DNA of 64,000 nt from Kitasatospora sp. NBC_01266. Its GTDB lineage: Bacteria > Actinomycetota > Actinomycetes > Streptomycetales > Streptomycetaceae. Location of the stretch: positions 4,712,001 to 4,776,000 of the forward strand of contig NZ_CP108458.1 in the NCBI RefSeq assembly GCF_036242395.1. The letters are read 5' to 3'. Below, one piece after another: positions 15,787-24,781 of the stretch. The stretch's first letter is position 1; the number at the start of each line of letters is the position of its first letter. The notes under the pieces were generated by a model. It saw nothing but the letters and a program-made list of their open reading frames with translations, was not told the DNA's origin and searched no databases. A program made the translations under genes and the position numbers.

Positions 15787-16392
15787 ATGATCGACCCGGT
15801 GACGCTCGACGGACAGTCCGCCGTCGGCTCCTTCGACCAGAAGCGCGCCGAGAACGCGGTGCGGGAACTGCTGATCGCGGTGGGCGAGGACCCGGACCGC
15901 GAGGGGCTGCTGGAGACCCCGGCCCGGGTGGCCCGTGCGTACAAGGAGATATTCGCCGGCCTCTGGCAGCAGCCCGAGGAGGTGCTCACCACCACCTTCG
16001 ACCTCGGCCACGACGAGATGGTGCTGGTCAAGGACATCGAGGTGTTCTCCACCTGCGAGCACCACCTGGTGCCGTTCCAGGGGGTCGCGCACGTCGGCTA
16101 CATCCCGTCCACCAGCGGCAAGATCACCGGGCTGTCCAAGCTGGCCCGCCTGGTCGACGTCTTCGCCCGCCGCCCCCAGGTGCAGGAGCGGCTGACCAGT
16201 CAGGTCGCCGACTCGCTGATGCGGATCCTGGAGCCGCGCGGCGCCATCGTGGTGATCGAGTGCGAGCACATGTGCATGTCGATGCGCGGGATCCGCAAGC
16301 CCGGGGCCAAGACCATCACCTCGGCGGTCCGCGGTCAGCTGCGCGACCCCGCCACCCGCAACGAGGCGATGAGCCTGATCATCGGTCGCTGA
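15787..16392 (+). CDS. folE: GTP cyclohydrolase I
   Basis: 201 residues with the zinc and active-site motifs FSTCEHHLVPFQGVAHVGYIP, KITGLSKLARLVD and ECEHMCMSMRGIRKPG. It converts GTP to 7,8-dihydroneopterin triphosphate, the first step of folate synthesis completed by folB, folK and folP about 4-6 kb downstream. The ATG at 15787 follows GAGG; the longer frame overlaps the ftsH terminator. The next gene is convergent. Confidence 0.95.
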   Translation: MIDPVTLDGQSAVGSFDQKRAENAVRELLIAVGEDPDREGLLETPARVARAYKEIFAGLWQQPEEVLTTTFDLGHDEMVLVKDIEVFSTCEHHLVPFQGVAHVGYIPSTSGKITGLSKLARLVDVFARRPQVQERLTSQVADSLMRILEPRGAIVVIECEHMCMSMRGIRKPGAKTITSAVRGQLRDPATRNEAMSLIIGR

Positions 16393-16419
16393 CCGGTCGG
16401 CCGCCGGGACCGGGAGCGG

Positions 16420-17598
16420 TCAGCCGACCGGCTCCCGGTCCGGCGCCGCCGCCAGGTGGTCGCCGCTCCACTCCAGGGCGGCGGGCAGCTCCCGGCGCCA
16501 GGTGTCGAAGGTGTGGCCGCCGTCGGGCAGGAAGAGCGAGTCGACGGTGAACTCCGGGTGGGCGGCGCTGACCTGTTTGGCGGTGGCCAGGAACTGCTGG
16601 GTGGCCGCGTAGTCGTCCTCGGTCCTGGTGCTGACCACCAGCAGCGCCGAACGGGGCACCGGCTCGTTGTGCAGCCGCCAGCTCAGGTCGTAGCCCTGGG
16701 CCAGTTGCTGGTTGCCGTTGAACAGGTCGCCGGTGGTCCAGTCCGGCTGCACCTGGTAGTCCGCGTGCAGCGCCGCCGCCGAGCCGTAGCTGCCCGGATC
16801 GCGCATCGCCAGGCGCAGCGCGCAGCTGCCGCCGGTGGAGTAGCCGAAGACGCCCCAGGAGCCCGGGGAGCGGCTGACCCGGTAGGCGGAGCGCAGCGCG
16901 GCCGGCACGTCCTTGGCGAACCAGGTCTCGCTCTGCGGCCCGCCGGGCACGTCCACGCACTCGGTGTTGCGCGGGGTGACGCCGGGGCGGGCCATCACCA
17001 CCACGGTCGGCGCCATCTTGCCGGTGCGCTGGAGCTCCCAGGCGGTCTGCGGAGTGCGCAGCTCGCTGAGCAGGTTCAGCGGCCCGCCCGGGAAGCCGGC
17101 CAGGGTGAGCAGCACCGGGAAGCGCTCCCGGCTGTACTTCGGATTGAAGTACTCGGGTGGCAGGTAGATGAACATCTGGTCGGAGAGTCCGGTGGCCTTG
17201 CCGTTCACCCGAATGGACTCAACCCGGCCCACCTCTTCCGGCTTGCCCTGCGGCAGGTCGGTGATGCCGGACAGGCCGCCCTCGTCGGTCGGTTGGACCA
17301 GGGCGTCGCCGGTCGGCGGCCCGCCCTTCCCGCCGCTCAGCCCCGGGCCGAGCGCCAGCGTGCTGGTGTCCGGGGCGAGCAGGTCCCGCCAGGAGCTGTA
17401 GAAGCCGTAGGCGTCGTTGACGGTCAGTCCGCAGACCGCCAGGACGGCCAACTGAGTGAGTGTCAGCAGACCGAGGCGGCCCAGCAGTGGCAGCGGCCGC
17501 TGGCGGGCCAGCCGTGGCCAGAGCCAGAGCGTGGTCAGCAGGGTCAGCACGGCCAGTGCCGCAACGGCGTACACCAGCACGCTGCTGGTCAGTTCCAT
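16420..17598 (-). CDS. Membrane-anchored esterase (alpha/beta hydrolase, esterase D/antigen 85 type)
   Basis: 392 residues. Two N-terminal transmembrane helices (about 3-26 and 40-62) are followed by a linker and an extracytoplasmic PF00756-type esterase domain. The nucleophile elbow is GYSTGG (WGVFGYSTGGSCALRLAM), and the likely catalytic His is in FLPDGGHTFDTWRREL. Related proteins include mycolyltransferase-like and feruloyl-type esterases; the substrate is unknown. The start ATG at 17598 has GGGGGAGG eight bases upstream; the frame continues 37 codons further without a better start. It is convergent with folE and divergent from the MprF-like gene. Confidence 0.82.
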   Translation of the reverse strand: MELTSSVLVYAVAALAVLTLLTTLWLWPRLARQRPLPLLGRLGLLTLTQLAVLAVCGLTVNDAYGFYSSWRDLLAPDTSTLALGPGLSGGKGGPPTGDALVQPTDEGGLSGITDLPQGKPEEVGRVESIRVNGKATGLSDQMFIYLPPEYFNPKYSRERFPVLLTLAGFPGGPLNLLSELRTPQTAWELQRTGKMAPTVVVMARPGVTPRNTECVDVPGGPQSETWFAKDVPAALRSAYRVSRSPGSWGVFGYSTGGSCALRLAMRDPGSYGSAAALHADYQVQPDWTTGDLFNGNQQLAQGYDLSWRLHNEPVPRSALLVVSTRTEDDYAATQQFLATAKQVSAAHPEFTVDSLFLPDGGHTFDTWRRELPAALEWSGDHLAAAPDREPVG

Positions 17599-17944
17599 CC
17601 CAGAGCCTCCCCCTCGCGGGGCCGGACGATCTGTCGGGGCGTCATGCCCCAGCTTCAAATGACTTGGGCAGTTGGGCAACGCGACGTGAACGGCGAGCGG
17701 CACGGGCACGCCGGTGGCTGCCGGTCGGCTTCACCCACAGGAACCAAGGCTCTAGACTTCGGCGTCGCCACTCGTGCGGGGGGCGCGGATCGGCCGCCCG
17801 GCGGTCGGTCCGACGCAGGTGGACCAGCCATTACTCGCTCTTGACGGTCGCATGGCCACGGTAAGGACATACGTATGAAGGCCCATCACGGCTCATCCTC
17901 CGGGGTGACCGGGCAGCCGCGCGAAACCTCTACGCTGAGTTTCC

Positions 17945-19810
17945 ATGAGCGTTCCCGTGTCCACTGAGTCCTCCTCTCAGTCCCCGGAGCAGCCCCGCCG
18001 GCGGGGGCTGCAGACGCTGCGCAGCCAGGCCGCCGCCGTCCCCCGGGCCTGGCTCCCGGGCGCGGTCGGGTACACCTGCCTGCTGATCGGCCTGATGGAC
18101 ATCGCCAGCGCGGTCTTCCCCAAGCTGCGCAAGACCCGGATGCACACCTGGGCCGGCCAGCTGCCGGGCACCACCACCACGCTGGCCACCGCGGGCACCC
18201 TGCTGGTCGGCATCCTGCTGGTGCTGCTGGCGCACGCGCTGCGCCGGCGCAAGCGGCGGGCCTGGCGGATGGTCTGCGTGCTGCTGCCGGTCGGCGCCGC
18301 GCTGCACATCCTGCGCTGGCACCAGATGGGCCCCGCGGTGGTCTCGCTGGCGGTGCTGGTCGTGCTGCTGGTGCACCGTCGCGAGTTCTACGCCAAGGCC
18401 GACCCGCGCACCCGCTGGCGGGCGCTGCTCAACCTGGTCGTGATGGGCACGGTCAGCCTGGGTCTCGGCTTCCTGATCGTCAGCGCCCACCCGCGGCGCG
18501 AGATGGGCACGCCGAGCCTGTTCGACCGGGTGCACGAGACCGTCTGGGGCCTGTTCGGCCTGGACGGGCCGATCAGCTACCACCCGGACCGGATCGGCGA
18601 CGTGGTGGGCTACTCGCTGGCCGGGCTGGGCCTGCTGACCGCCGTCTCCACCGCCTACCTGCTGCTGCGCCCGGAGAAGCCGGAGCCGGAGCTGACCTCC
18701 GACGAGGAGGTCAGGGTCCGTGCCCTGCTGGAGCGGCACGGCGAGCGCGACTCGCTGGGCTACTTCGCGCTGCGCCGGGACAAGAGCGTGCTCTTCTCGC
18801 CGACCGGCAAGGCCGCGATCTCCTACCGGGTGGTCTCCGGGGTGATGCTCGCCTCCGGTGACCCGGTGGGTGACGTGGAGGCCTGGCCGGGCGCGATCAA
18901 GGTCTTCATGGCGCAGGCCCGCGAGCACGCCTGGGTGCCGGCCGTGATGGGCTGCAGCGAGGTCGGCGGCGAGGTCTGGACCCGGGAGGCCGGGCTGGAC
19001 GCGCTGGAGCTGGGCGACGAGGCGATCGTGGACGCCAGCACCTTCTCGCTGGCCGGCCGGGCGATGCGCAACGTGCGCCAGATGGTCAAGCGGATCGAGC
19101 GCAACGGCTACTCCTGCCAGGTCCGCCGGGTCGGCGACCTGAGCCCGGCGGAGAAGGCCAGGATCGCGGACGCCGCCGCCCGCTGGCGCGGCACGGACAC
19201 CGAGCGCGGTTTCTCGATGGCGCTGGGCCGTTTCGGTGACGCGGCCGACGACGACTGCGTGGTGGTCACCGCGCACAAGGCCCCGGAGGAGGGGGAGCCG
19301 TCGAGCGGCACAGCCGGGGACGACCTCAAGGCCGTGCTGCACTTCGTGCCCTGGGGACCGGACGGCATCTCGCTGGAGCTGATGCGCCGGGACCGGGCGG
19401 CCGACCCCGGCCTGAACGAGCTCCTGATCGTCGCGGCGCTGCAGGCGGTGCCCGCCCTGGGTGTGCGCCGGGTCTCGCTGAACTTCGCGATGTTCCGCTC
19501 GGCGCTGGCCCGCGGCGAGCGGATCGGCGCCGGGCCGGTGCTGCGGGCCTGGCGCGGGCTGCTGGTCTTCCTGTCGCGCTGGTTCCAGATCGAGTCGCTG
19601 TACAAGTTCAACGCCAAGTTCCAGCCGGAGTGGGAGCCGCGGTTCCTGGTCTACCCGAGCACCCGTGACCTGCCGCGGATCGGCTTCGCCGCGATGCAGG
19701 CCGAGGCGTTCATCACGCTGGGCATGCCGAAGTTCGGGCGCAAGCGCCAGCGCCAGGGCCTGATGCCGACCCCGGCCGGCGAGCCGGGCTCGATCGCCCC
19801 GGCCGCCTAG
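17945..19810 (+). CDS. MprF-like phosphatidylglycerol lysyltransferase domain membrane protein
   Basis: 621 residues. About six transmembrane helices occupy residues 35-250 (GYTCLLIGLMDIASAVF, TLLVGILLVLLAHAL, MVCVLLPVGAALHI and others). They are followed by a cytosolic DUF2156 (LPG synthetase) domain at about 265-600, with segments GYFALRRDKSVLFSPTG and FNAKFQPEWEPRFLVYPS. MprF proteins transfer an amino acid from aminoacyl-tRNA to phosphatidylglycerol, reducing net negative surface charge. Unlike mycobacterial LysX, no lysyl-tRNA synthetase domain is fused. TACGCT ends 8 nt before the ATG, so a leaderless transcript is likely. Amino-acid specificity cannot be read from sequence. Confidence 0.85.
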   Translation: MSVPVSTESSSQSPEQPRRRGLQTLRSQAAAVPRAWLPGAVGYTCLLIGLMDIASAVFPKLRKTRMHTWAGQLPGTTTTLATAGTLLVGILLVLLAHALRRRKRRAWRMVCVLLPVGAALHILRWHQMGPAVVSLAVLVVLLVHRREFYAKADPRTRWRALLNLVVMGTVSLGLGFLIVSAHPRREMGTPSLFDRVHETVWGLFGLDGPISYHPDRIGDVVGYSLAGLGLLTAVSTAYLLLRPEKPEPELTSDEEVRVRALLERHGERDSLGYFALRRDKSVLFSPTGKAAISYRVVSGVMLASGDPVGDVEAWPGAIKVFMAQAREHAWVPAVMGCSEVGGEVWTREAGLDALELGDEAIVDASTFSLAGRAMRNVRQMVKRIERNGYSCQVRRVGDLSPAEKARIADAAARWRGTDTERGFSMALGRFGDAADDDCVVVTAHKAPEEGEPSSGTAGDDLKAVLHFVPWGPDGISLELMRRDRAADPGLNELLIVAALQAVPALGVRRVSLNFAMFRSALARGERIGAGPVLRAWRGLLVFLSRWFQIESLYKFNAKFQPEWEPRFLVYPSTRDLPRIGFAAMQAEAFITLGMPKFGRKRQRQGLMPTPAGEPGSIAPAA

Positions 19811-19860
19811 TCGGTTTCCGGCCAGCCGGACCGGGCGGCGGGGCGATCGATAATGGCCCC

Positions 19861-20715
19861 ATGAACAACCCGCTGCCCGGCCTGTCCGCTCTTGACCGCT
19901 GCGCCGTGATGGGCGTCGTCAACGTCACCCCCGACTCCTTCTCGGACGGCGGGCTATGGCTTGATCCGAGCGCCGCGGTGGCGCACGGCCTGGGCCTGGT
20001 GGCCCGGGGCGCGGACCTGGTGGACGTCGGCGGGGAGTCGACCCGCCCCGGCGCCAGGCGGGTCACCGAGCAGGAGGAGCTGCGCCGGGTGCTCCCGGTG
20101 GTCCGGGAGCTGGCCGCGGCGGGGGTGGTCGTCTCGGTCGACACGATGCGGGCCGCGGTCGCCGAGCAGGCGCTGGCGGCCGGTGCCGCCCTGGTCAACG
20201 ACGTCTCCGGCGGTCTGGCCGACCCGGCGATGGCCCAGGTGGTGGCCGAGCACGGCGCGCCGTTCGTGGTGATGCACTGGCGCGGCCAGTCCGCCGACAT
20301 GGAGGGCCGCGCGGTCTACCAGGACGTGGTGCGCGACGTGCTGGACGAGCTGACCGCGCGGATCGAGGCGCTGCTGGCGGCCGGCGTCAAGGAGGAGCAG
20401 CTGATCCTGGACCCGGGGCTCGGTTTCGCCAAGACCAGTGCGCACAACTGGGCGCTGCTCGGTGGTTTGGACGCGCTCACCGCCTTGGGTCGCCCGGTCC
20501 TGGTGGCCGCATCGCGAAAGCGCTTCCTGGGTACGCTGCTGGCCGACCCCGAAACCGGGGAGCTGCGCCCGGCCCGGCAGCGCGATGACGCCACGGCGGC
20601 GATCTCGGTGCTCTCGGCCCGGGCCGGTGCCTGGGCCGTCCGAGTGCACGACGTGGCGGGTACGGCGGACGCGGTCCGCGTGGTGGCCGCCTGGCGTGCG
20701 GCGGGGGCGAGCTGA
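19861..20715 (+). CDS. folP: Dihydropteroate synthase
   Basis: 284-residue TIM-barrel DHPS with MGVVNVTPDSFSDGG at 17-31, VDVGGESTRPGA for the p-aminobenzoate loop and ILDPGLGFAKT for pterin binding. It joins p-aminobenzoate to dihydropterin pyrophosphate and is the sulfonamide target. GATAAT at 19849-19854 is a near-perfect -10 box ending 6 nt before the ATG, so the mRNA is predicted to be leaderless. The NTF2-like gene, folB and folK follow on the same strand. Confidence 0.95.
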   Translation: MNNPLPGLSALDRCAVMGVVNVTPDSFSDGGLWLDPSAAVAHGLGLVARGADLVDVGGESTRPGARRVTEQEELRRVLPVVRELAAAGVVVSVDTMRAAVAEQALAAGAALVNDVSGGLADPAMAQVVAEHGAPFVVMHWRGQSADMEGRAVYQDVVRDVLDELTARIEALLAAGVKEEQLILDPGLGFAKTSAHNWALLGGLDALTALGRPVLVAASRKRFLGTLLADPETGELRPARQRDDATAAISVLSARAGAWAVRVHDVAGTADAVRVVAAWRAAGAS

Positions 20716-20737
20716 GCTGACGGAAGTGGGTGGTGGC

Positions 20738-21247
20738 GTGACTGGTGACGGAACGGCCGGTAACGGCATGCTGGGCAACGGCGCGGCGGCCTCGGCCGCC
20801 GCTGACCGCGAGGCCGTGCTGGCCGCCAACCAGCGGCTCTACGAGGCCCTGGAGAACGGCGACCTGGAGGCCATCGAGGAGGTCTGGCTCTCCGCTGCGG
20901 ACGCCGACGACAAGACCGGCGTGGTGTGCGTGCACCCCGGCTGGCCGGTGTTGCGCGGGCGGGCCCAGGTCACCCGCTCCTATCTGCTGATCATGATGAA
21001 CACCGAGTACATCCAGTTCTTCCTGACCGATGTCGAGGTCGAGGTGCAGGGCGATACGGCCCTGGTCACCTGCACCGAGAACATCCTCTCCGGCGGCGAG
21101 GCCGAGGAGGAGGGCGAGCTGGGTCCGCTGGTCGGCGGCAAGGTGGTCTCCACCAACCTGTTCCGGCGCACCGCGTCCGGTTGGCGGCTCTGGTCGCACC
21201 ATGGTTCACCCGTGCTGACCAGCGGGGATGACGAGGACGAGGACTGA
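20738..21247 (+). CDS. NTF2/SnoaL-like family protein in the folate cluster
   Basis: 169 residues with an NTF2-like fold: helix pair (REAVLAANQRLYEALENGDLEAIEEVWL), a strand-rich half (TALVTCTENIL, WRLWSHHGSPVL) and an acidic tail DDEDED. The family includes isomerases, dehydratases and non-enzymatic binding proteins, so no activity is assigned. It sits between folP and folB, 22 bp after folP, and this position is conserved in streptomycetes as I recall. The start is GTG 20738; in-frame GTG 20726 is an alternative. Confidence 0.72.
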   Translation: MTGDGTAGNGMLGNGAAASAAADREAVLAANQRLYEALENGDLEAIEEVWLSAADADDKTGVVCVHPGWPVLRGRAQVTRSYLLIMMNTEYIQFFLTDVEVEVQGDTALVTCTENILSGGEAEEEGELGPLVGGKVVSTNLFRRTASGWRLWSHHGSPVLTSGDDEDED

Positions 21248-21340
21248 CCCGCAGGGCCGTCGGAGTCCGGGGGTAGATTCGCCGAGGGTAGATTCGATGG
21301 ACGGCGGGCGATGGCGCCTGCCGTTCCAAGATCAGGAGCA

Positions 21341-21712
21341 GTGATTCAGTTGCTGGACCGCGTCACCCTGCGGGGCCTGCGCGCCCGCGGCCACCACGGC
21401 GTCTTCGAGCGTGAGCGGATCGAGGGGCAGACCTTCGTGGTCGACCTCGTGCTCTTCCTCGACACCCGCCCGGCCGCCTCCGGCGACGACCTCACCCGCA
21501 CGGCCCACTACGGGATCGTCGCGGAGGAGGTCACCGCGATCATCTCGGGTGAGCCGGTGGACCTGATCGAGACCTTGGCCCAGCGAATCGCCGATCAGTG
21601 CCTCAAGCACGACGCGGTGGAGGAGGTCGAGGTCACCGTGCACAAGCCGGACGCGCCGATCACGGTGCCGTTCGACGATGTGACCATCACCATCCACCGG
21701 GGCCGCGCATGA
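21341..21712 (+). CDS. folB: Dihydroneopterin aldolase
   Basis: 123 residues with the FolB pattern RVTLRGLRARGHHGVFERERIEGQTFVVDL, the Lys/Glu region VHKPDAPITVPFDDVTITI and a small tunnel-fold length. It converts dihydroneopterin to 6-hydroxymethyl-dihydropterin. The start is uncertain: GTG 21341 is only two bases after AGGAG, while TTG 21350 has better spacing. Homologues begin near LDRVTLRGL, which fits either. The stop overlaps a 24-codon ORF (ATGA) that leads into folK. Confidence 0.93.
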   Translation: MIQLLDRVTLRGLRARGHHGVFERERIEGQTFVVDLVLFLDTRPAASGDDLTRTAHYGIVAEEVTAIISGEPVDLIETLAQRIADQCLKHDAVEEVEVTVHKPDAPITVPFDDVTITIHRGRA

Positions 21713-21783
21713 CGGTCCCGGTGATTCCCGCAGTCTCAGCCGCGGCCGCAGCCGTGCCACCAGTTGAAGAGGACTTCCGATGA
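21709..21783 (+). CDS. 24-residue minicistron linking folB and folK
   Basis: ATG at 21709 overlaps the folB stop as ATGA, and its own TGA at 21781-21783 overlaps the folK start, again as ATGA. The product begins MTVPVIPAVSAAAAAV and ends PPVEEDFR, Ala/Val-rich and without a recognisable domain. The arrangement would carry ribosomes from folB to folK by two successive termination-reinitiation events. The folK ribosome site (AGAGGA) is inside this ORF. It may matter only as a coupling device. Confidence 0.5.
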   Translation: MTVPVIPAVSAAAAAVPPVEEDFR

Positions 21784-22379
21784 GCACCAGCGACCCGACC
21801 GCCTCGCCGACCACGTTCGACCTGGAGCACCGGCTCGACAGCGTCGACTCCACCCTGCAGAACCCGCGCACGGCGGTGGTGGCCCTCGGCAGCAACCTGG
21901 GCAACCGGCTGGAGACCCTGCAGGGCGCCGTGGACGCGCTGGCGGACACTCCCGGGCTGAGGATCACCGGGGTCTCCGCGGTCTTCCAGACCGCGGCCCT
22001 GGGTACTCCCGGCGAGCAGCCCGACTACTACAACGCGGTGGCGCTGCTGCGCACCACGCTGCCGCCCTACTCGCTGCTGGAGCGGGCGAACGCGATCGAG
22101 GACGCCTTCGGCCGCGAGCGCAAGGTCCGCTGGGGCGCCCGGACGCTGGACGTCGACATCCTCAGCTACGAGAACGTGCTGAGCACCGACCCGGTGCTGC
22201 TGCTGCCGCACCCGCGCGCGCACGAGCGGGTCTTCGTGCTCGCGCCGTGGACCGATGTCGACCCGGCCGGCGAGCTGCCGGGACACGGCAACGTGGCCGA
22301 ACTGCTGGCCGGGCTCGGCGGCGAGGGTGCCCAGGGCGTGCGGCGGCGCACCGACATCCAGCTCCGGCTGCCGGAGTGA
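21780..22379 (+). CDS. folK: 2-amino-4-hydroxy-6-hydroxymethyldihydropteridine pyrophosphokinase
   Basis: 199 residues with ALGSNLGNRLETLQGAVDAL, the central EDAFGRERKVRWGARTLDVDILSYE (HPPK signature) and LLPHPRAHERVFVLAPW. It pyrophosphorylates hydroxymethyl-dihydropterin for folP. The first 35 residues are an extension typical of streptomycetes. The ATG overlaps the upstream minicistron stop. The DUF3180 gene follows after 116 bp. Confidence 0.95.
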   Translation: MSTSDPTASPTTFDLEHRLDSVDSTLQNPRTAVVALGSNLGNRLETLQGAVDALADTPGLRITGVSAVFQTAALGTPGEQPDYYNAVALLRTTLPPYSLLERANAIEDAFGRERKVRWGARTLDVDILSYENVLSTDPVLLLPHPRAHERVFVLAPWTDVDPAGELPGHGNVAELLAGLGGEGAQGVRRRTDIQLRLPE

Positions 22380-22495
22380 GGGCCGCCGCAGTGGGCGGTG
22401 CTTGACCGGACACGCCGGTAATCGGCCGCTCGGGTGCGGGTACGGTGGGTTGGCGCTGCCCGCACCACCCACCGTCGGGAAGGACCCTCTTTCCA

Positions 22496-22990
22496 GTGAA
22501 GCCGCTCCGCCTCCGTCTCCTGCTCGGCATCTTCGTGGTCGCGACGGCGCTCTCCTGGGCCGGTGCCAAGCTGTGGAACTCGCTGGACACGCTGCCCGGG
22601 GTGCCGGCGGCGGCTCCGGTGGTGCTCGCGGTGATCGCCGTGATCCTGCTGGCGACGGCCATCTCGCTGCGCGGCCGGCTGAAGGCGATCCGGGACCGGG
22701 AGCCGGGGGCGAAGCGGGTGGACCCGCTGGGGGCCGCCCGGGCGCTGGTGCTCGGGCAGGCCAGCGCGCTGGTCGCGGCGCTGGTCAGCGGCGTCTACGC
22801 GGGCCTGGGTATCGAGCTGCTGACGCTGCCGGACTTCGACAGCCACAAGGGCCCGGCGATCACCGCGGGGCTCGCCGTGGTGGCCGGGGCCGGGGTGGTC
22901 GCGGCGGCGCTGTGGCTGCAGCACATCTGCAAGCTGCCCGAGGACGGCGGCAACGGTGGCGGCAAGGGTGCGGCGCCCTCGGCACGCTGA
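22496..22990 (+). CDS. DUF3180 membrane protein
   Basis: 164 residues with four predicted transmembrane helices: 7-27 (LLLGIFVVATALSWAGAKLW), 38-57, 88-108 and 119-142. This is the DUF3180 pattern. The family regularly follows folK in actinobacteria but has no known function. The GTG start has GGAAGGA about 11 bases upstream. Confidence 0.8.
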   Translation: MKPLRLRLLLGIFVVATALSWAGAKLWNSLDTLPGVPAAAPVVLAVIAVILLATAISLRGRLKAIRDREPGAKRVDPLGAARALVLGQASALVAALVSGVYAGLGIELLTLPDFDSHKGPAITAGLAVVAGAGVVAAALWLQHICKLPEDGGNGGGKGAAPSAR

Positions 22991-23058
22991 CCATCCGTGG
23001 GCACGGGGTCGCGCTCGGTGGCGACCTTGATCTGTCAAGGTCGGGATCGGGCCTCAGG

Positions 23059-23088
23059 CTGACAATGCCGGTATTCGCACGCTAGTTT
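23059..23088 (+). promoter_or_regulatory. Predicted leaderless promoter of the coiled-coil protein
   Basis: CTGACA at 23059-23064 and TAGTTT at 23083-23088 are separated by 18 bp; the -10 ends 7 nt before the ATG at 23096. Confidence 0.55.
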
Positions 23089-23095
23089 CTTGCCC

Positions 23096-24193
23096 ATGCC
23101 TCGCGGACGCCATCGACACTCTTCTCTGCTCAGCCGCGCGCTGCCGCCCACCGCCGCCGCCGTGCTCACGGTGGCCGCGCTCGCCGCCCTGCTGGTCAGC
23201 GAGGACCGCCTGGTGGTCAGCTCGGTCGGCGTCGCGGCCCTCTGCGCGGTGCTGGGGCTGGCCCTGGTGCTGCGCCAGCGCGACCGTGCCGCGCGGGCGG
23301 CGGCGGATGCCGCGGCGCTGCGCCGGCTCCGCGAGGAGGAGCGCTTCGAGGAGCAGCTGGCGGAGGCCGAGTACGCCGCCGAGGTCGCCGAGGAGCGGGC
23401 CACCCGGCTCGGCCGGCGGCTGACGGCGGAGAAGGCGCGGCTGGCGAAGGCGGAGACCGAGATCGCCCGGCTGTTGCGCGAGCGCGCGGTGCTGGCCGCC
23501 GAGCAGGCGCTCAACGAGGCCGAGGCGGCCCAGCGGGCGATCGAGGCGGCCCGGCCCGCGCACCCGGTGACGCCGGTGGCCTACCTCAAGGCGGCGAACG
23601 CGCTGCGGGCCCTGGAGCGGCGGGCCGAGCGGGCGGCGGCCGAGACCGAGCGGGCGGCGCGCCGGACGACCGCGGCGGCGCTGCCCGAGGTCCGCACCGC
23701 GCATGCCCCGGCGGTGCCGGTCGAGCGGATCGGCCGGCTGGAGCCCGCCGCGCCGCAGGCCGAGCGTCCCGCGGTGGCCGCCTCGCCGGTGCGCCCGGTG
23801 CTGGCGGGCCCGGCCGAGACGGCCGCCGCCGCCTCGGTGCTCCCGGTCGAGCGGCAGCGCCCGCGCCCGCAGCAGGGGGCGGCCAGGGGAGCCGGATTCA
23901 GCTTCTTCGACCGCAGCGCCGCGGTCCGGGCGGCGGCCCCCGCCCCCGCGGTGCGGTCGGTGACCGAGCTGACCGAGGTGGCCGAGCCGGCCGAGCAGGC
24001 CGGGCACCCCGGGCTGGTCGAGCGGCCCGCGCCGGCCGCCGCGCCGGTGACGGCGGGTCAGCAGGACCTGGCGGACGTGCTGGGCGACGAGGTGGCGGCG
24101 GAGCAGGAGCGTCCCGAGGTGGTCGACCTGACGCCGGAGGACGACACCGAGCTGCTCGACCTGGGCGAGCTGCGCGCCTCCCGGAGTAGCTGA
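23096..24193 (+). CDS. Membrane-anchored coiled-coil protein, function unknown
   Basis: 365 residues. Two hydrophobic helices (about 17-35 and 40-58) are followed by a long Ala/Glu/Arg coiled coil (about 65-155, RLREEERFEEQLAEAEYAAEVAEERATRLG in pieces) and a low-complexity Ala/Pro/Val tail ending in the acidic VVDLTPEDDTELLDLGEL. The shape suggests a scaffold attached to the inner face of the membrane. No catalytic motif is visible. It could belong to the cell-envelope or polarity machinery, but that is only an inference from architecture. Confidence 0.65.
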   Translation: MPRGRHRHSSLLSRALPPTAAAVLTVAALAALLVSEDRLVVSSVGVAALCAVLGLALVLRQRDRAARAAADAAALRRLREEERFEEQLAEAEYAAEVAEERATRLGRRLTAEKARLAKAETEIARLLRERAVLAAEQALNEAEAAQRAIEAARPAHPVTPVAYLKAANALRALERRAERAAAETERAARRTTAAALPEVRTAHAPAVPVERIGRLEPAAPQAERPAVAASPVRPVLAGPAETAAAASVLPVERQRPRPQQGAARGAGFSFFDRSAAVRAAAPAPAVRSVTELTEVAEPAEQAGHPGLVERPAPAAAPVTAGQQDLADVLGDEVAAEQERPEVVDLTPEDDTELLDLGELRASRSS

Positions 24194-24218
24194 GCCGGGC
24201 TCAGGTTCTCCTCGGCGG

Positions 24219-24713
24219 TCAGACCCGGGGGAAGCGGGCCTGGACCGTCCAGATGTTCGGGTTGTCGGCCAGCTCGGGGTGCAGGTCGGTCAGATCGGCC
24301 AGCACGTCCTGCAGGAAGTCCCGGGCCTCGCGGCGCAGCTCCGCGTGCCGGACCACCAGGGGATCCTCGTCCAGCCAGGTGGCCGAGACCTCGACCAGGC
24401 CGAACCGGCGGGCGAACCGCAGCAGTTCGGTGGACTGGGTGAAGTCCAGGTCGGCCCGCTGGATCGTGGCGGCCCGGCTGCCGCGCGGGTCCTCGTCCAG
24501 CCGCTCGACGATGTCGCACAGCGCCCAGGCGAAGTCCAGCACCGGCACCCATCCCCAGGCTGTGGACAACTCCAGCTCTTCGTCCGCCAGGTAGACGTCG
24601 CCGCAGAACAGGTCATGGCGCAGCGTCCGGACCGCGGCGGTGCGGTAGTCGGTCTGCGGCGGGTCGGGGAAGCGCACGGACAGGGAGTAGCCGATCTCGA
24701 TCACGCAGGCCAT
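24219..24713 (-). CDS. Conserved hypothetical protein
   Basis: 164 residues from ATG 24713 (MACVIEIGYSLSVRFPD). Predicted soluble alpha/beta, with a conserved-looking acidic core (DVYLADEELELS, LDEDPRGSRAATIQRADLDF) and two Trp-rich segments. It resembles uncharacterised streptomycete proteins but I recognise no domain. The frame is open 14 codons further without a better start. It is divergent from arfB and convergent with the coiled-coil gene. Confidence 0.65.
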   Translation of the reverse strand: MACVIEIGYSLSVRFPDPPQTDYRTAAVRTLRHDLFCGDVYLADEELELSTAWGWVPVLDFAWALCDIVERLDEDPRGSRAATIQRADLDFTQSTELLRFARRFGLVEVSATWLDEDPLVVRHAELRREARDFLQDVLADLTDLHPELADNPNIWTVQARFPRV

Positions 24714-24781
24714 TGTCGCGGCCCGCGAGCGGTGGCGATAACCGGGTGACGGCACGGGGGCGGGCCGGGGATGATGGGCGT

